Assembly (NCBI RefSeq): GCF_050033475.1
Contig: NZ_CP188319.1
Coordinates: 1,488,001-1,552,000 of the forward strand
Source: Cetobacterium sp050033475
Lineage (GTDB): Bacteria; Fusobacteriota; Fusobacteriia; Fusobacteriales; Fusobacteriaceae
Length of the DNA stretch: 64,000 nucleotides
Direction of reading: 5' to 3'
In this document: piece by piece, positions 23,995-34,220 of the stretch
Layout: every line of letters begins with the position of its first letter
Position numbering within the stretch: the stretch's first letter is position 1
Program-made: the position numbers and the translations under genes
Notes under the pieces: generated by a model
Database searches by the model: none
What the model was told of the DNA's origin: nothing
What the model saw: only the letters and a program-made list of their open reading frames with translations

Positions 23995-25878
23995 TTAGAA
24001 AATATATGTTATTTTTCCATAGTAATTTCTTTCAGGAGCTGGGTAATAACTATCTCCCCCTGAATCATAGGATACATAATCATAATATTTTTCATTGAAT
24101 AAGTTTTTAACTCCCCCTTCCAATATAAACCTTTCGTTTAGTTTATATTGAATATTAATTCCAGTCAAGATATAGTCATCTAATTTTTCCCCTTCATTTT
24201 TTAGATCATCATTTTTAAACATCTTTCCATAATATTCCCAAGAGTTATTAAGATTTATTTTTTCAGTCAATTGATAATTTATATTAAATACTCCTTTAAT
24301 TTTAGGAATTCCTGGGATAGCTTTATTATTTTCAAATTCTGTATGTAAATATGTTACCGATTGAGAAAGTTTTAATTTTCCAAAATACTCCTCTAGAGAT
24401 ACATCAATACCCCTTCTCTTTGTTTTTCCATTATAATTAGTATTTCTATACTTTATTTTATCAAAATATATTTCATTTTTAGTTTCTATATGGAATATAG
24501 ATGTGCTTATATATACATTTCCTATATAATCCTTAATTCCTAATTCATAGGTATCTGTTTTTTGACTTTTAAAATCATTATTAGGATCCCAGAATCCTAA
24601 TTCGTCTGTATTTGGACTTCTAAAAGCTCTTGTGTAACTTAAATATGTTTTCCCTGTATCAGAATATCCATAGCTTCCTGATAATTCAAAGGCATTTTCT
24701 TTAAATGTTTTATCTCTAAATTTATTTGAGGATGTTTTATATTTTACATCCTGTCTTCTATACCCCTGAGTAAAATTGAAGTCTCCTAAATTAAAATTAT
24801 TAATTGCATAAACTCCAAGGGATTCCTTTTTAATTTCACTATCATTTTCAATATTTGTTTTTCCTCTATAATAGTCTGTTCCTAAAACCAGATAATTATC
24901 TTCTAAATAGTTGTATTTAACCTGTGGCTTTAAATATATAACATCGGTTTTATAATTTCTTGGTCCATATTTACTTTTAGATTTATAATTTTCCTTAGAA
25001 AAATCTCCAAGGAATTTAAATTCTAAATCTTTTCTTATATTATATACATAGTCCCCTGTAAATCTATTTTTTTCTGTATTCCCATCTATTCTCCAACCAT
25101 TTAAAGAAGATTGTTGTCTGTCATCATTTAACTCTTCTTTACTTAAGGAACCTGGAGCTTTAAATTTTGTTTTATAATAGTTATATTTAAATCCCAAGGA
25201 TCCCTTATCCAATAGATATTTGCTTCTTAGGGAAAAGGCTTCTAAATTATCCTTTTGATAGCTTCTATATCCTTCTTTTTTTCTATCCATATAATTAAGT
25301 TCCAATAATAATTTTTTTCCAACTGTGGTTCCATAGGTTACTTGTCCCTCTTTTAAATCATAGGACCCCATAGTAAAGGATACATTTCCATAATTTGTTT
25401 TTTCCTTAGGATTTTTAGTTACAATATTTATCATACCCCCTATGGCTCCATCACCATAAAGAACACTTCCTCCTGAAGGAATAACCTCTATTTTTTCCAC
25501 AGAATCTATTGGTATTTGACTTGTTTTATATCCTGATTGATCTATAGAATTCATAGGTACCCCATCAACCATAACTAAAACATTGGAAGATGCCGTAGAA
25601 CCCTGTCCTCTCATATCAAAACTTGCATCACTTCCCGCCATTTCCTTTACTGTAATATTAGAAACATACTTCAAAGCCTCAGCAACTGTTTTTGCTCCTC
25701 TTTCATTAATTTCTTCAGCAGTTAGAATAGTTATATTTTTAGATATATTTCCAACTGTTTCCTTACTATTTTCAGAAGTAACAACTGTATCATCTAATTT
25801 AATACTGTTTAATTTTTCTTCTGAAAAACTTAAACTATTAATTCCCAATAAAATGCTAATAAATAAAAACTTTTTCAC
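23995..25878 (-). CDS. TonB-dependent outer-membrane receptor
   Basis: Start chosen at GTG 25878 (VKKFLF), with GGGAGGAGAG just upstream; the ATG at 25896 lies on the far side of that site. The 627 residues begin with a signal peptide ending SLSFS. The plug domain has NITILTAEEINERGAKTVAEALK, DMRGQGS and VLVMVDGVPMNS. The C-terminus RNYYGKITYIF ends in Phe like beta-barrels. Similarity of plan to BtuB and siderophore receptors is clear, and the ligand is open. A Fur-like box in its promoter (25918-25928) favours an iron ligand over cobalamin, and the leader is too short for a cobalamin riboswitch. Confidence 0.92.
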   Translation of the reverse strand: MKKFLFISILLGINSLSFSEEKLNSIKLDDTVVTSENSKETVGNISKNITILTAEEINERGAKTVAEALKYVSNITVKEMAGSDASFDMRGQGSTASSNVLVMVDGVPMNSIDQSGYKTSQIPIDSVEKIEVIPSGGSVLYGDGAIGGMINIVTKNPKEKTNYGNVSFTMGSYDLKEGQVTYGTTVGKKLLLELNYMDRKKEGYRSYQKDNLEAFSLRSKYLLDKGSLGFKYNYYKTKFKAPGSLSKEELNDDRQQSSLNGWRIDGNTEKNRFTGDYVYNIRKDLEFKFLGDFSKENYKSKSKYGPRNYKTDVIYLKPQVKYNYLEDNYLVLGTDYYRGKTNIENDSEIKKESLGVYAINNFNLGDFNFTQGYRRQDVKYKTSSNKFRDKTFKENAFELSGSYGYSDTGKTYLSYTRAFRSPNTDELGFWDPNNDFKSQKTDTYELGIKDYIGNVYISTSIFHIETKNEIYFDKIKYRNTNYNGKTKRRGIDVSLEEYFGKLKLSQSVTYLHTEFENNKAIPGIPKIKGVFNINYQLTEKINLNNSWEYYGKMFKNDDLKNEGEKLDDYILTGINIQYKLNERFILEGGVKNLFNEKYYDYVSYDSGGDSYYPAPERNYYGKITYIF

Positions 25879-25917
25879 TTCTCTCCTCCCAATCATAACT
25901 TACTAGTAATAGTATAT

Positions 25918-25928
25918 ATGATTGTCAT
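25918..25928 (-). promoter_or_regulatory. Fur-box-like operator upstream of the TonB receptor
   Basis: Minus strand ATGACAATCAT differs at one base from the Fur core ATGATAATCAT. It lies within the promoter region, overlapping the spacer before TATACT. Confidence 0.5.
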
Positions 25929-25968
25929 AAATATTATTAATTCATTTTTTTTATATTATTTTAGTGGA

Positions 25969-26907
25969 CTATTGAAAAAATAAAGTTGAATCCTGTTTTG
26001 CGATTTTTTCTTCTAAGTCCTCCTCTGTATATCCTATGAATTCATAGACCAGATATTTTAAATCTAATTTTTTTAAAATTTCTATAATCCTTCTATCTTC
26101 AAAAACTTCATGGGAATCTATTTTAGAAATATGCATATATACATTTTCTTCCTCTTGTCTCTTTTCTATTATAGATTTAACATATTCTCCAGAAAGAGAA
26201 TAGTTTAAATGAACTCCCCTAATATATTTTTTATACTCTCCTAAATTATCAATTGTTATATCTAAATACTCCACAGCTTCCCTTGAATTTTTCAACTCTA
26301 AATTACTATTTAACATATGACCTGTATCAAGCATAAAACCTATATTTTTATATTTTATATTTTTTAAAATATATTCAATCTCTTTCTTAGAATGTAATTT
26401 TAATCCAGGCCACCACAGATTTTCTAAAAGTAATTGAAATTTATAATTTTCCTCTTCAAATATTTCATTTATAATTTCCACAAGATATTTTAAAATCTCC
26501 TGATCATCATAGTGAAAATCATAGGTAAAAGTTTCACTAGGTCTCACATTACACATATGTATTACCACATATTCTGCTTCTAAATTTTTTGCCCGTTCTA
26601 ATTCTTCTCTGTAAAAATTAATCATCTCTTCTCTTTTATGTCCTCCACAAAGATAAAAATATTCCTGTGGATCAGAGGAGAGGAGTTCCCTCTCTATTAT
26701 TTCATTCTTGTTTAAATATAAATCTACCCACATTGGAAAGAATCTCATATGATAACCAATCACATGATTCCTTATAGGTTCATTGTTTTTTTCTGTAAAT
26801 TTTATCAGTTCAACTCCTTGAAAATTATATTTATCCCTATAATTTTTAATTTTTTTTAAGATATCTTCATTTTCATAAAAATCACTGACATTAAATAATT
26901 TTTTCAT
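25969..26907 (-). CDS. Sugar-phosphate isomerase/epimerase-like TIM-barrel protein
   Basis: 312 residues of the xylose-isomerase-like/AP-endonuclease-2 superfamily. EYVVIHMCNV, LLLENLWWPG (metal-binding Glu), GFMLDTGHMLNS and RGVHLNYSLSG provide the expected divalent-metal ligands in order. The reaction cannot be told; members isomerise or epimerise sugars. It sits upstream of the TonB receptor on the same strand, but the 72-base gap holds the receptor promoter, so they may be independent. Start ATG follows GGGTGAG. Confidence 0.75.
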   Translation of the reverse strand: MKKLFNVSDFYENEDILKKIKNYRDKYNFQGVELIKFTEKNNEPIRNHVIGYHMRFFPMWVDLYLNKNEIIERELLSSDPQEYFYLCGGHKREEMINFYREELERAKNLEAEYVVIHMCNVRPSETFTYDFHYDDQEILKYLVEIINEIFEEENYKFQLLLENLWWPGLKLHSKKEIEYILKNIKYKNIGFMLDTGHMLNSNLELKNSREAVEYLDITIDNLGEYKKYIRGVHLNYSLSGEYVKSIIEKRQEEENVYMHISKIDSHEVFEDRRIIEILKKLDLKYLVYEFIGYTEEDLEEKIAKQDSTLFFQ

Positions 26908-26945
26908 AATATACTCACCCAGATTTATTATATAACGAAATCCAT

Positions 26946-26974
26946 AAAAAAAAGTAGCCTAAATCTAGGCTACC
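26946..26974 (-). terminator. Terminator of the beta-galactosidase gene
   Basis: Minus strand GTAGCCTA, GAT, TTAGGCTAC followed by eight T. Confidence 0.9.
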
Positions 26975-26982
26975 TCATAAAA

Positions 26983-29900
26983 CTACTTTATAAATTTTGC
27001 GTCTCCCCATGTTCCATGAATATATTTCACAGCTTTATATGGATCCACAGTTACCAAGGTTATCTCCTTAGCTCCAGCTATATTTAAATCTACAAATTTT
27101 GCCTTTGTGGAACTTTTCATAACTCCACTATCAAATTTTTCCTTACCATCCACATAAACTTTAAATTGTGCCTCTCCTCTATATCCAACAACTTCTCTAT
27201 CCATTCCCACATATGCTTGGAATTTTTTATATCCCTTGTTAGCTATATTGATTTTAATTTCAGAATTAGAAACACTATTAAGTCCCTTAGCAAAGGTAAC
27301 CACAGGACCACTTTCCAGTCTAAGAGTCAGTTTATTATTAGCAACTGTCTTATCCTTAGTAACTCCTCTATATCCAGATACAGCTTTCTTCAATTCTAAA
27401 TCAGATAGATAAACTACATTTGGATTTATTTCTTTTTTAGGATGATTTTTTTCCAAGGTATTTTCTGTTAAATTAATTTTTTCCTTAGAATTCTCCATAT
27501 TATTTGTATTTTTATCTGTAGGTGATAATTTAAATGTAATTCTTTGAGTATCCCCTGGAAGTAATTGATATTTCTCGTGAGGTTTTGCTCCCCAAGAGTT
27601 ATCTCCTCCAACTCCCATTTGTTTTCCAACTCTAAATACTATATTTTTATTTTTTATAAGTTTTGATGGATGTCTTTTTCCTGAAGATAACTCCTCTGGA
27701 GTATAGTATAAACTATTGAATTCCACAGGATTATTCCAGTCCACCGAAGAAACTTGTAATCCATTTTTATTTTTATCAGTTAAAGTTACCCATCTTACAT
27801 CGGTTCTGTTTCCTGTTTCCGATGGATTAATATAAGGAATAAAGAATTCCTCTACATTTTTCTCATAAATTCCAACTTCATAACCAGTTTTTCTATCCAC
27901 ATAGTTTTCTTCAGGACCTCTACCATACCATTTAACATTATTATTTCTAGGATTTATTTCTGTCATCATTGAGAACTCAGGAATTTCAGGAAGATTTTTA
28001 TTTGTATATAGAGAACTATCTACTATAACTTCTCCATTTCCAAGAATATAATATGTTCCGTAAACTGTTCCTTCCTTTTCAGTAGGTAAGTCTAGTTTTA
28101 ATTGAACTTTTACAATTTTATTATTTTCTAAATTTTCAATTTTATAATCTACAACTCTTACCTTATCTCCAGCTTTTCTCCATACATCCAATCTCTCCAT
28201 AGCACCGTTTCCTCTGTCATTATCATTTGGCGCTCTCCAGAAATTGTATTTTAAAGGAGTTTCAAGTAAATTCTTACCATTTACAATATATTTTTCTATG
28301 GAACCTTTATTTTTATCTATTATAACTTGGAAGTTTTTACCCTTCACATCAATATCTTCCTTAGTTTCTATATAGCCAATATTTTCAAAGGAGGAGAGGT
28401 CGATATTTTTCATAGGTAAATCCTTTGAATATTTAAATTGTTCATGGGCTATAACATGTCCCTTCTCTGCCCACTTTTTGTTTTCTCTTAGGGAGAATTT
28501 TACATTTATAAAATATTCTGAATTTGGTTTTTCATTAATTTTATTAATCGGTAAAATAACTTTTCTTTTTGTCTGAGGAGGGATATCCACAGAGAAGTTA
28601 CCTCTATCAATAACTTTTCCATCCTCAACAACTTCCCATGCTCCCAAATAATTTTTTAAGTTTGTGAACATAAATTTATTTTCTAAAATAAAAGCTCCAT
28701 TTTCCAAGGAATTTTCTTTAATACCTATATTTTGGAATACCTTTTTAACTTCAACAAGTTCAGGTTGTAATTCTCTATTGGCAAAAACTAAACCATTGGC
28801 TGAGAAGTTTCCATCTGTAAATTCCTCATCTCCCCAGTCACCACCATAGGCATAATAAACTTCTCCCGTCTTAGGATTTTTAGTTTCAATTGCTTGATCT
28901 ACCCAATCCCAAATATATCCACCGTGGAAAACCTCATGACTTTCCATAACATCCCAATAATCTTGTAAGTTTCCAATACTATTTCCCATTCCGTGGGCAA
29001 ATTCACATTGAATATATGGTTTTTTATTATCATCATAGATAGTATAAACTTTCATTTCCTCTATGGAACGATACATTCTACTGTAGGTATCTGTTATACT
29101 TCTTTGAGGTTCATAGTGAGTAAGTCTAGTTGGATCCTTGGCTTTAATATAATCATGGGCAATTTCGAAATTCTTTCCAGTGGAAGATTCATTTCCAAGG
29201 GACCACATAATTATAGAAGGTTCATTTTTACTTCTTTCAATCATAGCTTCCTGTCTATCAATTACCGCCGGTGTCCACTCCACTCTATCCTGAGGAATTT
29301 CATCCAATCTACCATGGGTTTCTAAATTTGCCTCGTCTAAAACATAAAGTCCATACTCATCACAAAGGTCATACCATTTAGGATCATTTGGATAGTGAGA
29401 AGAACGAACGCTATTTATATTATGTTGCTTCATGATTAAAATATCCTTAATCATAGTTTCCTCATCCACAGTTCTACCTGTTTTTCCAGAAAACTCATGT
29501 CTATTAACTCCTCTAATCATAAGCTTTTGTCCATTAATGGCAATTTTGTTGTCCTTAATTTCTACCTTTCTAAATCCTATTTTATTACTTACAGTTTCAA
29601 TTATTTCTCCCTTAGGATTTTTTATTCCTAAAACTAAAGTATAAAGATTTGGAGTTTCCCCTGTCCACTTCTTAGGATTTTCTATAAACTCCTTGAAGTT
29701 AACCTTCTCTTCCTTTCCAATAACTTCAACTGTTTTTTCAAAACTTTTAACCTCTTTTTTATTACTATCATAAAGTCTTCCTATTACTGTATATTCCCCA
29801 GGAACAAAACCAGCCTTTGTTCCAATTTCCACAGCAACATTCAATTCACTATTTACATATTCCTTATCTAAATCAGTAACTACAGTGTAATCTCTTATAT

Positions 29901-30696
29901 AAGTTTTTGGAGTTGAATATAAAAATACATCTCTAAATATTCCACTTAATTTTATCATATCTTGAGATTCTAACCAGCTTCCATCGCTCCATCTGTAAAC
30001 CTTAACAGCCACTGTATTTTTTCCAGGTTTCAAATATTTTGTAATATCAAAGTCATGTCCTGTGAAGGAATCCTCACTGTAACCTACATATTCTCCATTG
30101 ATATATAAATAATAAGCTGATTCTACTCCTTGGAAAGAAATATAAACTTCTCTACCATCCCATTTATCATCCATTACAAATTCTTTTTTGTAATATCCAA
30201 TTGGATTGTAATCCTTTGGAGTATCAGGATGATTAATTTCAGTTTTTTGATATTCCCATGGATAGGCAGTATCGTTGTATCTCATTTGATCATATCCATG
30301 AAGTTGCCAACTGGAAGGCACAGGTATATTTGCCCATTTAGATACATCATAATTACTTTTATAAAAATCCTTAATATCTTGGTCTGGATGATCCACAAGT
30401 TTAAATTTCCATTCCCCATTTAAACTTCTATAATTTTTAGAGTTTTTATAATCTCTATAATTAGGATTAACCAAAGCCTCTTCAATGGTATTGAAGGACA
30501 TCTTTGTCACATGGGCCTTTTCCCGATTATCCCCAAATGTCTCAGGATTATTGGTCCAAAATGGATTGTCCTTAGAATAAGTTCCAGGTGCTATATTTCC
30601 ATGGCCCTGTTTATGGTTAGAACCATCTAGGTTATTTCCATAAAGAAAACCACTACTCAATAAGCACAATAACGGTATAGCTACTTTAGATTTCAT
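26983..30696 (-). CDS. Secreted GH2 beta-galactosidase with C-terminal NPCBM domain
   Basis: 1237 residues. A signal peptide (VAIPLLCLLSSGFLYG) is unusual for LacZ-type enzymes. About residues 65-1070 follow LacZ: sugar-binding domain, immunoglobulin-like domain, catalytic barrel with acid/base Glu in WSLGNESS and nucleophile in CEFAHGMGNS, then RELQPELVEVKKV and the small C-terminal beta-sandwich (WYGRGPEENYVDR). A linker rich in Lys and Asn follows, then about 145 residues with VYLSDLELKKAVSGYRGVTKD, AYVGMD and FKVYVDGKEKFDSG, an NPCBM-type carbohydrate-binding module. It probably cleaves terminal galactose from glycans outside the cytoplasm. MATE gene lies 47 bases upstream on the same strand. 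Such an enzyme suggests transfer from a glycan-degrading gut bacterium. Confidence 0.92.
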   Translation of the reverse strand: MKSKVAIPLLCLLSSGFLYGNNLDGSNHKQGHGNIAPGTYSKDNPFWTNNPETFGDNREKAHVTKMSFNTIEEALVNPNYRDYKNSKNYRSLNGEWKFKLVDHPDQDIKDFYKSNYDVSKWANIPVPSSWQLHGYDQMRYNDTAYPWEYQKTEINHPDTPKDYNPIGYYKKEFVMDDKWDGREVYISFQGVESAYYLYINGEYVGYSEDSFTGHDFDITKYLKPGKNTVAVKVYRWSDGSWLESQDMIKLSGIFRDVFLYSTPKTYIRDYTVVTDLDKEYVNSELNVAVEIGTKAGFVPGEYTVIGRLYDSNKKEVKSFEKTVEVIGKEEKVNFKEFIENPKKWTGETPNLYTLVLGIKNPKGEIIETVSNKIGFRKVEIKDNKIAINGQKLMIRGVNRHEFSGKTGRTVDEETMIKDILIMKQHNINSVRSSHYPNDPKWYDLCDEYGLYVLDEANLETHGRLDEIPQDRVEWTPAVIDRQEAMIERSKNEPSIIMWSLGNESSTGKNFEIAHDYIKAKDPTRLTHYEPQRSITDTYSRMYRSIEEMKVYTIYDDNKKPYIQCEFAHGMGNSIGNLQDYWDVMESHEVFHGGYIWDWVDQAIETKNPKTGEVYYAYGGDWGDEEFTDGNFSANGLVFANRELQPELVEVKKVFQNIGIKENSLENGAFILENKFMFTNLKNYLGAWEVVEDGKVIDRGNFSVDIPPQTKRKVILPINKINEKPNSEYFINVKFSLRENKKWAEKGHVIAHEQFKYSKDLPMKNIDLSSFENIGYIETKEDIDVKGKNFQVIIDKNKGSIEKYIVNGKNLLETPLKYNFWRAPNDNDRGNGAMERLDVWRKAGDKVRVVDYKIENLENNKIVKVQLKLDLPTEKEGTVYGTYYILGNGEVIVDSSLYTNKNLPEIPEFSMMTEINPRNNNVKWYGRGPEENYVDRKTGYEVGIYEKNVEEFFIPYINPSETGNRTDVRWVTLTDKNKNGLQVSSVDWNNPVEFNSLYYTPEELSSGKRHPSKLIKNKNIVFRVGKQMGVGGDNSWGAKPHEKYQLLPGDTQRITFKLSPTDKNTNNMENSKEKINLTENTLEKNHPKKEINPNVVYLSDLELKKAVSGYRGVTKDKTVANNKLTLRLESGPVVTFAKGLNSVSNSEIKINIANKGYKKFQAYVGMDREVVGYRGEAQFKVYVDGKEKFDSGVMKSSTKAKFVDLNIAGAKEITLVTVDPYKAVKYIHGTWGDAKFIK

Positions 30697-30743
30697 ACTT
30701 CATCGACCCCCATGTAGTTTTAGTATCTATACCTTATTACTTT

Positions 30744-32054
30744 TTAAAGTGCTTTTTGTAAAGTGGTTTTTTTTCTTTTAAAAAATATGCTAGTTAAAAA
30801 TGTTAATAGGTCTGAACAAGGCAAGGCTAGCCATACTCCGTCTACTCCAATTTCTTGAGGTAGAATATATAAGGCCCCTGCAACAAAAATCATACTTCTA
30901 TTTAAAGAGATTATATTGGCCGCCCTTGCTCTATTTTTTGATTGTAAATAGGAAATATTTATAAAGTTTGCTCCTAAAAATATCATTGCACTGGAATAAA
31001 GGAATAATCCTCTATTGGCTAAATTTATAAGTTCAACATTATTATTAAAAGCATTTACTATAAATCTACCTTCGAATTTCACTCCAAATAAAATGATTAA
31101 AGATAATCCCAGTGAAACCAAATGTCCTAAAATGAAAACTTTTTTTATTCTGTTATCTTCCTTAAATCCAAAATTATAACTGATAATTGGTTGGATAGCC
31201 TGAGCTAATCCATTGAATATCATTCTAAAAATATAAAATACATAGGCAACTATTGAATAGGCTGAAACTCCCATTTCTCCCAAGTATAAAAATATTTGTT
31301 TATTAAATAGAATTGTTATAAATGCAATGGCAAATTCCAAAGTAAAAGAAGGAAATCCCAAGGAAGAAATATCCTTTAGTAATTTAAAATCAAAGGATGT
31401 TTTTATATAGGATAAATTTCTATTTTTAAAGAAATATTTTATTAAGTAAAAGGCACTTAAAACCTGTCCCAGTCCAGTGGCATAGGCCGCTCCCTTTATT
31501 CCCATTTGTAATGGAAAAATAAATATATAATCTAAAATTATATTTGCTCCAGCTCCAATTAACATAGCCTTCATAGCATAGTTAGGGGAAGAATCATTTC
31601 TAACAACTGCACTTAAAATTATTGAAGCTATGAAAAATATTGAAAAATATGTACAAATATTCATATAGTCTCTAACATATGGCAGTAAATTATCTGTTGC
31701 TCCTAAAAAATAATATAATTTATCTCCTAAAATTCTAGTTACAATTAAAGTGAAAAAATAAAAAATAACACCGCTATTTATAATATAACTAAAACATTTA
31801 TTTTTATATTGACTATTTTCGGAATTAATAGAGAGTAAAGTTGCTCCCCCTGTTCCCAGTCCAAGAGAAATAGCTATAATCAGGTTCATAACCGGATATC
31901 CCACATTAATAGCACCTAAGGCCATGCTCCCCACACCTTGACCTACAAAGATTCCATCGGCTACTCCATAAAGGGCCATAACTAAGGCACTGGTAATAGA
32001 TGGAATTAAAAATTTTAAAAACAATTTAGGAATTGGATCCTTTTTTAAATTCAT
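30744..32054 (-). CDS. MATE family efflux transporter
   Basis: 436 residues with about twelve membrane segments. The start LKFLIPSITSALVMALYGVADGIFVGQGVG and the second-half IISYNFGFKEDNRIKK with internal repeat are typical of MATE multidrug/cation antiporters. It would export drugs or cationic compounds using Na+ or H+. Divergent from the two-component genes at 32234, whose regulator may act on the shared spacer 32055-32233. Ribosome site AAAGGAGC. Followed on the same strand by the beta-galactosidase gene. Confidence 0.92.
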   Translation of the reverse strand: MNLKKDPIPKLFLKFLIPSITSALVMALYGVADGIFVGQGVGSMALGAINVGYPVMNLIIAISLGLGTGGATLLSINSENSQYKNKCFSYIINSGVIFYFFTLIVTRILGDKLYYFLGATDNLLPYVRDYMNICTYFSIFFIASIILSAVVRNDSSPNYAMKAMLIGAGANIILDYIFIFPLQMGIKGAAYATGLGQVLSAFYLIKYFFKNRNLSYIKTSFDFKLLKDISSLGFPSFTLEFAIAFITILFNKQIFLYLGEMGVSAYSIVAYVFYIFRMIFNGLAQAIQPIISYNFGFKEDNRIKKVFILGHLVSLGLSLIILFGVKFEGRFIVNAFNNNVELINLANRGLFLYSSAMIFLGANFINISYLQSKNRARAANIISLNRSMIFVAGALYILPQEIGVDGVWLALPCSDLLTFLTSIFFKRKKTTLQKAL

Positions 32055-32164
32055 TTCTGCTCCTTTTTTTTATTCAAAATTGATTATCCTATTTACTATA
32101 CTATTTTTTTCATAAAATTATAATAGATTTTTGTAATTTTTTTTAAATTAATCTGTTTTTAATA

Positions 32165-32193
32165 TTGTTATATATTGAATCATGTTATATAAT
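32165..32193 (+). promoter_or_regulatory. Promoter of the two-component operon
   Basis: TTGTTA (32165-32170), 17 bases, TATAAT (32188-32193). Confidence 0.6.
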
Positions 32194-32233
32194 AGTGTGG
32201 TATATTTTTGTTATTTTTAAAGGAGAGAATCAT

Positions 32234-32896
32234 ATGAAAAAAGTACTAATAATTGAAGACGAGGTTAACTTAGCTAGCTCGTTACAAAAACACATTGGAA
32301 AGTTAGGATTATACTCTGATGTGGCATACAATGGAATTGATGGGGTTGAGAAATTCATTGAAATAAATCCAGATTTAGTTTTACTAGATGTTAACTTACC
32401 TGAAATGAATGGATGGGAAGTTTGTAAAAAAATTAGAGAAGTTTCTAATGTTAACATTATTATGATGACAGCTAGAGACAGCGAAGTAGATGAAATTTAC
32501 GGATTAGAATTAGGTGCCGATGACTATATTGTCAAACCTTTTAATATCAATGTTTTAATTGCAAGAATCAAAAGAGCCTTAAGAATCGATAACAGCCATA
32601 ACTATACTTATCTTGATTTAACTTATAACTTTACCAACGAAGAACTTTCTATAAATAACCATGTGATTTCCTTATCCCACAGAGAAAAACAACTTCTAGA
32701 ATATTTTATTAAAAATATAAATAATTCTCTTTCTAGAGAACACTTATTAATTGAAATTTGGGGAGCAAATAGCGACTTTGACGAAAGAGCTGTAGATACC
32801 CTTGTAAAAAGATTGAGAAAAAAAATGGAAGAATACAGTGGAATGATCAAAACCCTTAGAGGAACTGGATACATTTTTGAAGAAGATAGAATTTAG
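32234..32896 (+). CDS. OmpR-family response regulator
   Basis: Start at ATG 32234 behind AGGAGAG; upstream in-frame codons precede the promoter's -10 box and are not translated. 220 residues. The receiver has IIEDE, phospho-acceptor Asp in LVLLDVNLPEMNG, TARD and the Lys in YIVKPF. The C-terminal winged helix has HREKQLLEYF, SREHLLIEIWG and RAVDTLVKRLRKK. It regulates transcription with the kinase encoded next, whose start overlaps by 20 bases. Target unknown; the divergent MATE gene is a candidate. Confidence 0.95.
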   Translation: MKKVLIIEDEVNLASSLQKHIGKLGLYSDVAYNGIDGVEKFIEINPDLVLLDVNLPEMNGWEVCKKIREVSNVNIIMMTARDSEVDEIYGLELGADDYIVKPFNINVLIARIKRALRIDNSHNYTYLDLTYNFTNEELSINNHVISLSHREKQLLEYFIKNINNSLSREHLLIEIWGANSDFDERAVDTLVKRLRKKMEEYSGMIKTLRGTGYIFEEDRI

Positions 32897-34205
32897 AATA
32901 TTTTATAAATTATTCTTTTATTCCATTGCCATTGTATTTCTAACAATAGTAAGTACATATATTTTTAATATTTTATTTCTAGATGATTTTTATGTTTATA
33001 AAGTAAAAAAGCAAATTCCTAAAATTGAAAGAAATTTAGAATTTTTAGAACGAACAGGAAATATTGATGCTTTAAAAAAATATTCCCAGCATCTTCATGA
33101 AAAAGATGGAATTATAGTTTTAATTTTAAATAAAGAAAAATGTCAATGGGAAGGATATCGAGTTACATTTAAGGACCATATCCCAGTTGAAAATTTAAAT
33201 AATAAAATTTTTGTAATTAAAGAAAATCCAGAAAATGGAAGCAAGACTCTAGTTTATGATACACATATTGAAGATAATTGGTTCTCTATAAGAACCTCTT
33301 TATCTACAATTTCTAATTATAAGAGAGAAATTTATGAATTTAATGTTTTAGTTAGTATATTTATTGTTTTATTATTATCTATTATAGGACTTTATACTTC
33401 TAGGTACTTTTTAAAGGATATTAGAAATATTACAGAGGCTACTAAGAAAATTTCAAATTTAGATTTTGTGGAAAATTTAAATATCACTAGAAATGATGAG
33501 ATTGGAGATTTAGCTAGAAATGTTGAAACCATGTCTCGTGAACTTAAAATTGCCATTGATAATATTCAATCCTTTGTTTCCAATGCTTCCCATGAATTAA
33601 AAACTCCAGTGGCAATTATTCTTTCTAATACGGAACTTCTTTTAGATAAAGATGCTTCTAAGGATGAAGTCTATAAAATTGCTAAAATTATTTTAAAGGA
33701 AACTAAAGAAATGAAGGATTTAATCAATAATCTTTTAGTTTTATCTAAAACTAATTCTAAAAATTTTAAATTAAACTGTAAATCCTTCTCCTTAAAAAAT
33801 CTTGTGGAAAACTCCTTAGAAAAATATGATTTTTTAGAATTTTCTAAAAATTTAGAAATTGATGAAAATATTCAAGATTTAAATCTTACTGGAGATAAAA
33901 ATCTTTTAGGGATTGTAATTGATAATATTATTTTAAATAGTTTTAAATATTCTCCTGAGGATTCTCAAATAAATATTTATACAGAGAATGAAAAATTTTA
34001 TGTTGAAAATCCAGTTTTAGAAGAGAAAAATGTGAACTTAGAAAATATTTGGAAACCCTTTGTAAGATGTGGAAATTCACAGAATATAGATGGAACAGGT
34101 TTAGGACTATCCATTGTAAAAAATATTTTAGAACTTCACCAATTAAAATATGGTATAATTCTTGAAAATAATTTATTTAAATTCTATATTGATTTTAAAA
34201 AATAG
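32877..34205 (+). CDS. Sensor histidine kinase
   Basis: 442 residues from a TTG start at 32877 inside the regulator gene; no ATG or GTG nearby fits. Two membrane helices (about 10-30 and 155-175) flank a 120-residue extracytoplasmic sensor region. HAMP-like segment follows, then HisKA with phospho-acceptor His in SNASHELKTPVA and HATPase with NIILNSFKYS and DGTGLGLSIVKNI. It pairs with the adjacent OmpR-type regulator. The signal is not evident; the sensor region has no named domain that I can recognise. Confidence 0.93.
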   Translation: MKKIEFRIFYKLFFYSIAIVFLTIVSTYIFNILFLDDFYVYKVKKQIPKIERNLEFLERTGNIDALKKYSQHLHEKDGIIVLILNKEKCQWEGYRVTFKDHIPVENLNNKIFVIKENPENGSKTLVYDTHIEDNWFSIRTSLSTISNYKREIYEFNVLVSIFIVLLLSIIGLYTSRYFLKDIRNITEATKKISNLDFVENLNITRNDEIGDLARNVETMSRELKIAIDNIQSFVSNASHELKTPVAIILSNTELLLDKDASKDEVYKIAKIILKETKEMKDLINNLLVLSKTNSKNFKLNCKSFSLKNLVENSLEKYDFLEFSKNLEIDENIQDLNLTGDKNLLGIVIDNIILNSFKYSPEDSQINIYTENEKFYVENPVLEEKNVNLENIWKPFVRCGNSQNIDGTGLGLSIVKNILELHQLKYGIILENNLFKFYIDFKK

Positions 34206-34220
34206 TATTTAAAATATTAA

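Noticed and set aside
25879..25968. Cobalamin riboswitch before the TonB receptor
   Set aside because: The leader is under 100 bases and lacks the B12-box; a Fur-like site is present instead.
28664..30423. Plus-strand open frames inside the beta-galactosidase gene
   Set aside because: No ribosome sites or family resemblance; they are shadows of the long minus-strand gene. The same holds for antisense frames in mgtE-PTS, TRAP and uxuA regions.
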